A stretch of 51,241 nt of DNA from Butyrivibrio sp. INlla16 (GTDB taxonomy: Bacteria > Bacillota > Clostridia > Lachnospirales > Lachnospiraceae): contig NZ_FMYB01000032.1 in the NCBI RefSeq assembly GCF_900104155.1, positions 1 to 51,241 of the forward strand, written 5' to 3'. This document shows, piece after piece, positions 46,250 to 51,241 of this stretch (positions are counted from its first letter, which is position 1; each line of letters opens with the position of its first letter). The notes below the pieces were generated by a model. It was given only the letters and a program-made list of their open reading frames with translations. It did not search any database and was not told the origin of the DNA. The translations under genes and the position numbers were made by a program.

Positions 46250-48447
46250 TAGTTGAGATTCTCTATGATCTGTTATTCATAATGCCGCTGTCTGTAGCGG
46301 TGTCATCCTTTACCCACGGGTATTTTGAACCCGAAGAGATGAAGAATGCGTGGATCGTGATTGCGGTAGGCACGACGCTTTATCTGCTTTTGATGAAGCA
46401 TCTAAAGCTCCGGGGCAGAGCTGTGCTTGCGGGGATTTTGCTTGCTGCGGTGCTCGCTTTCTGGCTTATTGTACCCTCTGAGGACAGGATAGATGTGCTT
46501 CGTGAAAACTCCTGGATTTTCCGGGAGATGGCTGTTACGGCAGCAGTTTTTGTGGTGGGATTTTTCTCGGGAAAATATCGGAACCTGCGGATTCTCATTG
46601 CGGCGGGGGGATGCATATTTCTTGCATTGTCGCTCTTTACCGGGATGACGGTGGAAAAAATCAGCGTCTGTGTAATTTTGGTATATACGCTGCTGGTGGC
46701 AGTTGATGAGATTCAGAGATTCTCCGTAAAGGAAGGAGATACCGAACCGAGGAAACACCTGGTTGCGGTTTCACCTTTTTTAATCGTGGTATTCGCGCTT
46801 ATTTCTGCGCTTGGAGTTTCGGATAAGCCCTACGACTGGGGGATTGTAAAGAGGATTTCCGGTTTTGTTGTAAGTGAATATGTCATGCTGAGTGAGAGCG
46901 TGTTTGGTGAAAACGGCTGGGATACAGGCTCTGCGGTGATCGGCTTTTCAAATCGCGGCGAGTTTGCGGGGGACCTCTCGGCGAATAAGAGAATCGTCAT
47001 GAGACTGAAGTCGGGAAATGAGAATGACCCAAGGCTCTATCTTTCGGGGAAAACTTTTGATACCTTCGACGGTCACAGCTGGGATAAGAAGGATACCTCC
47101 GAGATGGATGAGCGCCTTGCGGATACTATTGAGACCGTGAGCTTTGCGCTTGATGAGATGGGCGAAGATCCGGTTACCGATGTCCTGAAAAGGGTTGCAT
47201 TAACGATTGAGTACAAGGATATGCATACGAAATGTCTTTTCACGCCGGGTAAATATCTGCCTCTTGGCGATAAGTGGCAAAAGCGGCAGAATGAGGGTGG
47301 AGACATCGAATTTCCTAATAAAAGGGCTGCAAGAAAGCCTTACGATGTGGTGTTCTATCGCCTAAATAAGGATTCGGAGCTCTTTGATACTATTGCGAGG
47401 GATTCCCATGAGGTAAGTAAGGAGAGCTTTGAAGCGGCGAAGGCGGAGTGCGGCATAGACAGCGATTTTTCTTATGAGGATTTTCTTAAATATCGCGAAG
47501 CAGTTTATGCTAATTATCTGCCTAAGACAGTGTTGTCTGATAAGATGAGGGATTATGTCGACGGAATTCTGGAGGGTGCGGACTCTGATTATGAGAAGCT
47601 AAAGCGCCTCGAGGGGATGTTCGCGGAGTTTAAATATACGGAAAGCCCCGGTGAAATTCCGGATGAAGTGAAAAGCGAAGCCGATTTTCTAGATTATTTT
47701 ATTTTGAATAAGAAGGAAGGGTACTGCAGCTACTATGCGACGGCGTTCGTGCTGCTTGCCAGGGCCTATGGGATTCCGGCGAGATATGTGCAGGGCTTCA
47801 ATGTGCCGATGGGAAGGCACAGTATTGTGGAAGTGAGTTCGGTGCTTGCGCATGCCTGGCCGGAGGCGTATATTGAAGGCCTGGGGTGGATTGGTTTTGA
47901 ACCCACGCCCGGGATGCGAAGTGATGTCGCTTGGGCGGTTCAGTCCGAGAGGGAGCTTCTGCTTGAGAAGGAGCGCGAGGCCTACCTGGCGGCGCATGCT
48001 TACTCCGAAGAAGAGGAAGAGACCTACGAGGAGCCGGTAGAGGAAAAGACCTCTATAAAGATAGACTGGTACAAGATTCTGATTCCGGTCTTTGCGGGAG
48101 TGTCGCTTACACTTTTGATGTTTGCACTGGACAGGCTTTTAAAGAGAAGGCGCTACCTTAGAATGAGCGAGCGCGGAAAGGCCACGACTCTTTGTAAAAA
48201 CAGCATGGAGCTTCTGAGGAGACGGCATCTTGGACGAAGACAGGATGAGACCTTGAGCGAGTATGAGGAGAGACTTAGCGGGAAATTCAGCGCTGAGCTG
48301 CTTTCCTTCCTTGGAACGTATGAGGAGATTTTGTACTCCGATAGGGAGATCACAGAGCCTGAGAGAATTGAAATGGAGGAGAGGTTTTCCCGGTTGAAGA
48401 AATTCTGCTTCACACAGCGCAGAGCGCTGAGGGCAAGCGAGAGCTGA
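46246..48447 (+). CDS. Transglutaminase-like membrane protein
   Basis: This 733-residue protein has six or seven N-terminal transmembrane helices (about 1-195), a long extracytoplasmic region with a transglutaminase-like domain, and one C-terminal transmembrane helix (IDWYKILIPVFAGVSLTLLM) with a cytoplasmic tail. The catalytic Cys494 is in KKEGYCSYYATAFVLLARAY and His536 in VLAHAWPEAYIEGLGWIGFE. This is the TgpA-like layout. The fold cleaves or cross-links amide bonds; in this context it may act on wall or secreted proteins. It overlaps the DUF58 gene by 4 bp. The tail with DETLSEYEERLS resembles a DUF4129-like domain. Confidence 0.9.
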   Translation: MIVEILYDLLFIMPLSVAVSSFTHGYFEPEEMKNAWIVIAVGTTLYLLLMKHLKLRGRAVLAGILLAAVLAFWLIVPSEDRIDVLRENSWIFREMAVTAAVFVVGFFSGKYRNLRILIAAGGCIFLALSLFTGMTVEKISVCVILVYTLLVAVDEIQRFSVKEGDTEPRKHLVAVSPFLIVVFALISALGVSDKPYDWGIVKRISGFVVSEYVMLSESVFGENGWDTGSAVIGFSNRGEFAGDLSANKRIVMRLKSGNENDPRLYLSGKTFDTFDGHSWDKKDTSEMDERLADTIETVSFALDEMGEDPVTDVLKRVALTIEYKDMHTKCLFTPGKYLPLGDKWQKRQNEGGDIEFPNKRAARKPYDVVFYRLNKDSELFDTIARDSHEVSKESFEAAKAECGIDSDFSYEDFLKYREAVYANYLPKTVLSDKMRDYVDGILEGADSDYEKLKRLEGMFAEFKYTESPGEIPDEVKSEADFLDYFILNKKEGYCSYYATAFVLLARAYGIPARYVQGFNVPMGRHSIVEVSSVLAHAWPEAYIEGLGWIGFEPTPGMRSDVAWAVQSERELLLEKEREAYLAAHAYSEEEEETYEEPVEEKTSIKIDWYKILIPVFAGVSLTLLMFALDRLLKRRRYLRMSERGKATTLCKNSMELLRRRHLGRRQDETLSEYEERLSGKFSAELLSFLGTYEEILYSDREITEPERIEMEERFSRLKKFCFTQRRALRASES

Positions 48448-48477
48448 TGTTTTGACAGGGGGAAACTTAGGATTAAG

Positions 48478-50973
48478 TTGGGGATTTTTGGAAGTAATGA
48501 AAAGTCGGGAGCTTTTGGAAGTAATGAAAAGCCCGGTACTTTTGAGAGTGATATAAATAGGAATGGCGGGACCGGAGGGGCTTTCTTGACAGCCTTCTAT
48601 GCGTTCTGCTTTTCGTTGATTTTATTTTTGGCGCTGTGCCTGGTGCTTCATATAACTCCGTTTGGAAATCGCACATTTTTGTACGAGGACATGAAGCAGC
48701 AGTACGTGGATTTCTTTTCCTACTATCACAATGTGTGGCATGGGAAGGACGGTTTTCTGTACTCCGAAAACTGCGGGCTCGGCGCGGAAATGTTCGGCAT
48801 CTGGGCATACTATCTTACGAGCCCGTTTCTTTTGATGTTCATCTTTATTCCCGAGCAGTACTATGCCACCGCAGTGACCTTTCTTATCATGCTGAAAATG
48901 GCATCGATAGCTTTTGGCATGTCGATATTCTTGTCGCATGTGGGGAGGAGAGCTGATGAGCGTTGTGGTTTTTGCTTGGTTCTGCTCAATCTGCAAATAT
49001 CGGTTGCCTTTGCGTTTTGTGGTTGGACTGTCGCCAACATGACAAATATCATGTGGCTTGATGCTGTGATCATGCTCCCTATTGTGGCAATGGGTTTCGA
49101 TAAACTGATTCACCATGAGAAGCGGGGAATGCTTTTGTATGTGCTCTCTGTAATGGTGATGATTTTTGTGAATTATTATATCGCGGCGATGGTGCTGATT
49201 TTCCTTGGAGTGTTCGCGGTATTGTGGGTGCTGTTTGGTAAGGCTGATACCCTGAAGGGCTTTGGGAGGTTTTTATGTGGCTCTGCGATTGCGATTGCTC
49301 TGGATGTCTGGTTTCTGGTGCCCACAGTCATGTCTCTTATGGGAAGTAATAAGGATCATTCCGGTCCGATGATGGAAGCTTTTCAGAAATATCTTCCATC
49401 TTCCGAAGCGGTGGGGAGATATCTGTCACCCCTGGATGTGCTGCCCAAGCTTTTTACAATGAGCTATGACACGATGGAGATTATGGATGGCATGCCCAAT
49501 ATCTATTTTGGCGCAGTTTTGATAATGCCATGCATTCTGTTTTTCCTAACTTCAAAAATAAGTGTTAAGGTAAGAGCTCTCTTTGGTTCATACCTTATAA
49601 TTGTGCTCGCATTTTTCTGCATAAAACCGCTTAATACGCTGGCTCACGGCGGAACCGAGGCCTATGGATATCTCTACAGATATTCATTTGTCTTTTCATT
49701 CGTGTGTCTAACCATGGCTTATCTGGCTATGTGTCAGCAAAAAAATAATCCGGGGAAGATTCATCCGGGAAAGATTGCGATAGCAGGGATGATTACGCTT
49801 GCTTTGTATGGAGTTGCTTCGTTATCGCATGTGAGATTTCTTGGAGGGAAAGCTCTTTTCCTGAATTTAATGCTTATTCTTGCAGGTGGAGCGGCAGTGG
49901 TTATGTGGGGCTGTTTTTATAAAAAGGATGAACAACGCTCTGAAACAGATGAAAATATTAAAGATAATGATGTGGAAAGATTGTCTCAGATAGAGAAAAT
50001 ATCTGGCACTGATAAGTTTGAATTCTGTGCACTTTTGATTCTGGGGCTCGTTTTGGCGGCGGATCTCTCTCTTAACTTTATATGTGTGTACAGAAATTCT
50101 TCGATGAACGGCGAGACTGCGTCACGAAACAGGATGAAGTGCATCCAGACGGAGGCAGCGCTTAGAATTATCAGAGACCGGGAGGCGGAGAACGGTGAGG
50201 CCTCGGTCGGCAGCGAGAAGACTGGCAGCAGTAAGGCTGCGGCAGATAGCGGTAATTACAGAATTGAGTCGCTTAGTCCCAGGACTCCGAATGAAAGCCT
50301 TCATTTTGGGTACAGAGGAACTACGACTTACAATAGCCTTCTGAAGGTTGAGAACAGACTTTTCATGTACAGGCTCGGCTTCAACGATAACGGTCTTTAT
50401 ACGATGTATGACAATTGGAATACAAGCTGCGCCGATGCGATTCTGGGGATAAAGTATCATATAAATGACAGTTCGACGCACAATGTGATTACGAATGAGT
50501 ATGCACTGTCGGCGGATCTCATTACGGATAAGACGATTCCGGGACTTATGGAGATTATTGAGTCGGCGGCAAATCCTTTTGAAGCGCAGGAGCTTTTGTG
50601 GAATTATTTCACGGATGCGGAGGATGAAGTTTTCATAAAGGCAACATGTGAGCCGGCGGATGGTGAGTTTGAGTTTCTGGTTACCCCGAACCTGGATGGC
50701 GAGCTGTACTTCTACATGAACCGCGAGGGGACGAATGAGCGCTCGCTTGAGATCAGGCTTGAGGGCGAGAGTCTGTGCGGCTATGGTAATGCGTCCTGTC
50801 AGAAGGTTGTGGATCTTGGCTATCATAAGGCGGGTGAGAAGCTTCATCTTGTGATCGTCGATAATGATAATCTGGGTTACCTTCCGGATGAGCCGGTGGT
50901 GGTGACAGAAGATTTGGAAATTCTAAAAAAAAAAGAGGCCTCTGGCATATGTGTGGAAGCCTACGCACCTTAA
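48478..50973 (+). CDS. YfhO-family membrane protein
   Basis: This 831-residue protein has about thirteen transmembrane helices and the YfhO N-terminal signature FGNRTFLYEDMKQQYVDFFS and NCGLGAEMFGIWAYYLTSPF. YfhO proteins are GT-C-like and needed for lipoteichoic acid glycosylation in some Firmicutes. The extracellular C-terminal part includes a low-complexity stretch (EASVGSEKTGSSKAAADSG). It starts at a TTG (48478, AGGA 4 nt upstream), and the first 22 residues are a tandem FGSNEKSGA/FGSNEKPGT repeat. A run of ten A lies near its 3' end. It is the fourth gene of the MoxR operon, 30 nt after the transglutaminase gene. Confidence 0.87.
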   Translation: MGIFGSNEKSGAFGSNEKPGTFESDINRNGGTGGAFLTAFYAFCFSLILFLALCLVLHITPFGNRTFLYEDMKQQYVDFFSYYHNVWHGKDGFLYSENCGLGAEMFGIWAYYLTSPFLLMFIFIPEQYYATAVTFLIMLKMASIAFGMSIFLSHVGRRADERCGFCLVLLNLQISVAFAFCGWTVANMTNIMWLDAVIMLPIVAMGFDKLIHHEKRGMLLYVLSVMVMIFVNYYIAAMVLIFLGVFAVLWVLFGKADTLKGFGRFLCGSAIAIALDVWFLVPTVMSLMGSNKDHSGPMMEAFQKYLPSSEAVGRYLSPLDVLPKLFTMSYDTMEIMDGMPNIYFGAVLIMPCILFFLTSKISVKVRALFGSYLIIVLAFFCIKPLNTLAHGGTEAYGYLYRYSFVFSFVCLTMAYLAMCQQKNNPGKIHPGKIAIAGMITLALYGVASLSHVRFLGGKALFLNLMLILAGGAAVVMWGCFYKKDEQRSETDENIKDNDVERLSQIEKISGTDKFEFCALLILGLVLAADLSLNFICVYRNSSMNGETASRNRMKCIQTEAALRIIRDREAENGEASVGSEKTGSSKAAADSGNYRIESLSPRTPNESLHFGYRGTTTYNSLLKVENRLFMYRLGFNDNGLYTMYDNWNTSCADAILGIKYHINDSSTHNVITNEYALSADLITDKTIPGLMEIIESAANPFEAQELLWNYFTDAEDEVFIKATCEPADGEFEFLVTPNLDGELYFYMNREGTNERSLEIRLEGESLCGYGNASCQKVVDLGYHKAGEKLHLVIVDNDNLGYLPDEPVVVTEDLEILKKKEASGICVEAYAP

Positions 50974-51005
50974 CAACATAACAATATATACTTGAAAAGC
51001 CATCT

Positions 51006-51241
51006 GGCTTTCCTTAAAGTGTAGCTGACTAAGAAACACAAAAGGAAAGGATCCAGATGACTTCAGCTACTACTTTATTCAAGGAACTCTTAAATGTCAA
51101 TGATACGATTATTGATGATATCAAAGTCTCAAAGAACCACTATGATGAAAAGGTTCTTATAGCCAGGATTCATCCTCGCAAAGGGCAGCAATGGAAATGC
51201 CCTATATGTGGTAAGCGATGCAAGGTTTATGACCAGCCATA
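51006..51241 (+). mobile_element. ISL3-family insertion sequence, left end
   Basis: The sequence GGCTTTCCTTAAAGTGTAGC starting at 51006 looks like the left inverted repeat of an ISL3-family element (GGCTCTT-type end), followed 50 bp later by the transposase start. The right end lies outside the window, so neither the right repeat nor the target duplication can be seen. It sits 32 bp after the YfhO stop codon. Confidence 0.7.
51057..51241 (+). CDS. ISL3-family transposase, N-terminal fragment
   Basis: An ATG with RBS AAAGGAAAGG opens 61 codons to the window edge (TSATTLFKELLNVNDTIIDD...). It contains RKGQQWKCPICGKRCKVYDQ, the N-terminal zinc-finger of ISL3/IS1167-type transposases, which binds the element ends. 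The catalytic DDE domain lies outside the window, so activity cannot be judged. Confidence 0.82.
   Translation, partial: MTSATTLFKELLNVNDTIIDDIKVSKNHYDEKVLIARIHPRKGQQWKCPICGKRCKVYDQP

Noticed and set aside
50122..50847. Minus-strand ORF of 241 codons inside the YfhO gene
   Set aside because: It is antisense to a continuous membrane-protein frame in an operon, with no RBS and an arginine/leucine-rich shadow composition.

Overview
The window looks like chromosome of a low-to-medium GC anaerobic Firmicute of the family Lachnospiraceae, most probably Butyrivibrio or a close relative. This rests on the gene set (secreted GH53 galactanase with CBM and Ig-like modules, GH95 fucosidase, Rpn-family nucleases, DUF4003, DUF4342, PspC and macro-domain proteins) and on strong AGGAGG-type ribosome binding sites. 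It is inference; no database was searched. Both edges are cut mobile elements: a probable transposase N-terminus leaves on the left (minus strand) and an ISL3-type element enters on the right. I found no tRNA, rRNA or cas gene.

Layout. 0.3-6.6 kb: nitroreductase, a Crh-like HPr, five TTGCGCAA operators, a large secreted galactanase, a MATE pump and a small zinc-ribbon membrane protein. 6.8-10.7 kb: a hybrid histidine kinase followed by a solute-binding lipoprotein, probably one sensing unit. 10.8-14.6 kb: repeat array 1, a tiny exported Cys/His protein, an XRE regulator with palindromes upstream, a Sel1 protein, a PspC protein and a CAT-fold acyltransferase. 15-25.9 kb: a Ser/Thr kinase with its helix-turn-helix partner, an Rpn nuclease and its internally deleted copy, acetyltransferases, an EamA exporter, a split chromate transporter and a DnaJ/DUF4003 cluster. 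26-30.2 kb: an SGNH hydrolase, the GH95 fucosidase, repeat array 2 and a 52-residue protein behind a dispersed leader module. 30.2-34.6 kb: PPP phosphatase, TPR protein, macro-HTH fusion, VWA protein, second PspC and DUF4342. 34.7-43.9 kb: a histidine kinase, CDF exporter, AraC regulator, HD hydrolase, SNF2 helicase, LytTR regulator and a broken PRPP synthetase. 44.1-51 kb: a MoxR-DUF58-transglutaminase-YfhO operon.

The most unusual structure is a pair of repeat arrays (10850-11209 and 29457-29870). Both use exactly 36-bp repeats of the form ATCTGTG-22 nt-CACAGAT separated by spacers that alternate 15 and 16 nt, so the repeat runs at 51/52 bp, close to five helical turns. Array 1 has a four-type higher-order order (206 bp) and array 2 a two-type order (103 bp). 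Each begins on a repeat boundary and ends with a different compact hairpin. They are not CRISPR arrays. Near them, three loci share a TGTGATA-N4-TGTGATA direct repeat reminiscent of PhoB/OmpR-type sites, two of these within a dispersed leader module with a conserved GGTAGC hairpin.

A second theme is signalling by reversible modification. A zinc-ribbon Ser/Thr kinase with an adjacent HTH protein and a macro-domain protein fused to a homologous HTH module share the same C-terminal family; a PPP phosphatase, TPR, VWA and DnaJ proteins lie in the same window. Finally, several genes carry small indels: an out-of-frame A8 tract after a start codon, a split membrane protein, a frameshifted SHOCT lipoprotein and a PRPP synthetase with an internal deletion. 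These are either real decay or assembly errors and should be checked against reads.
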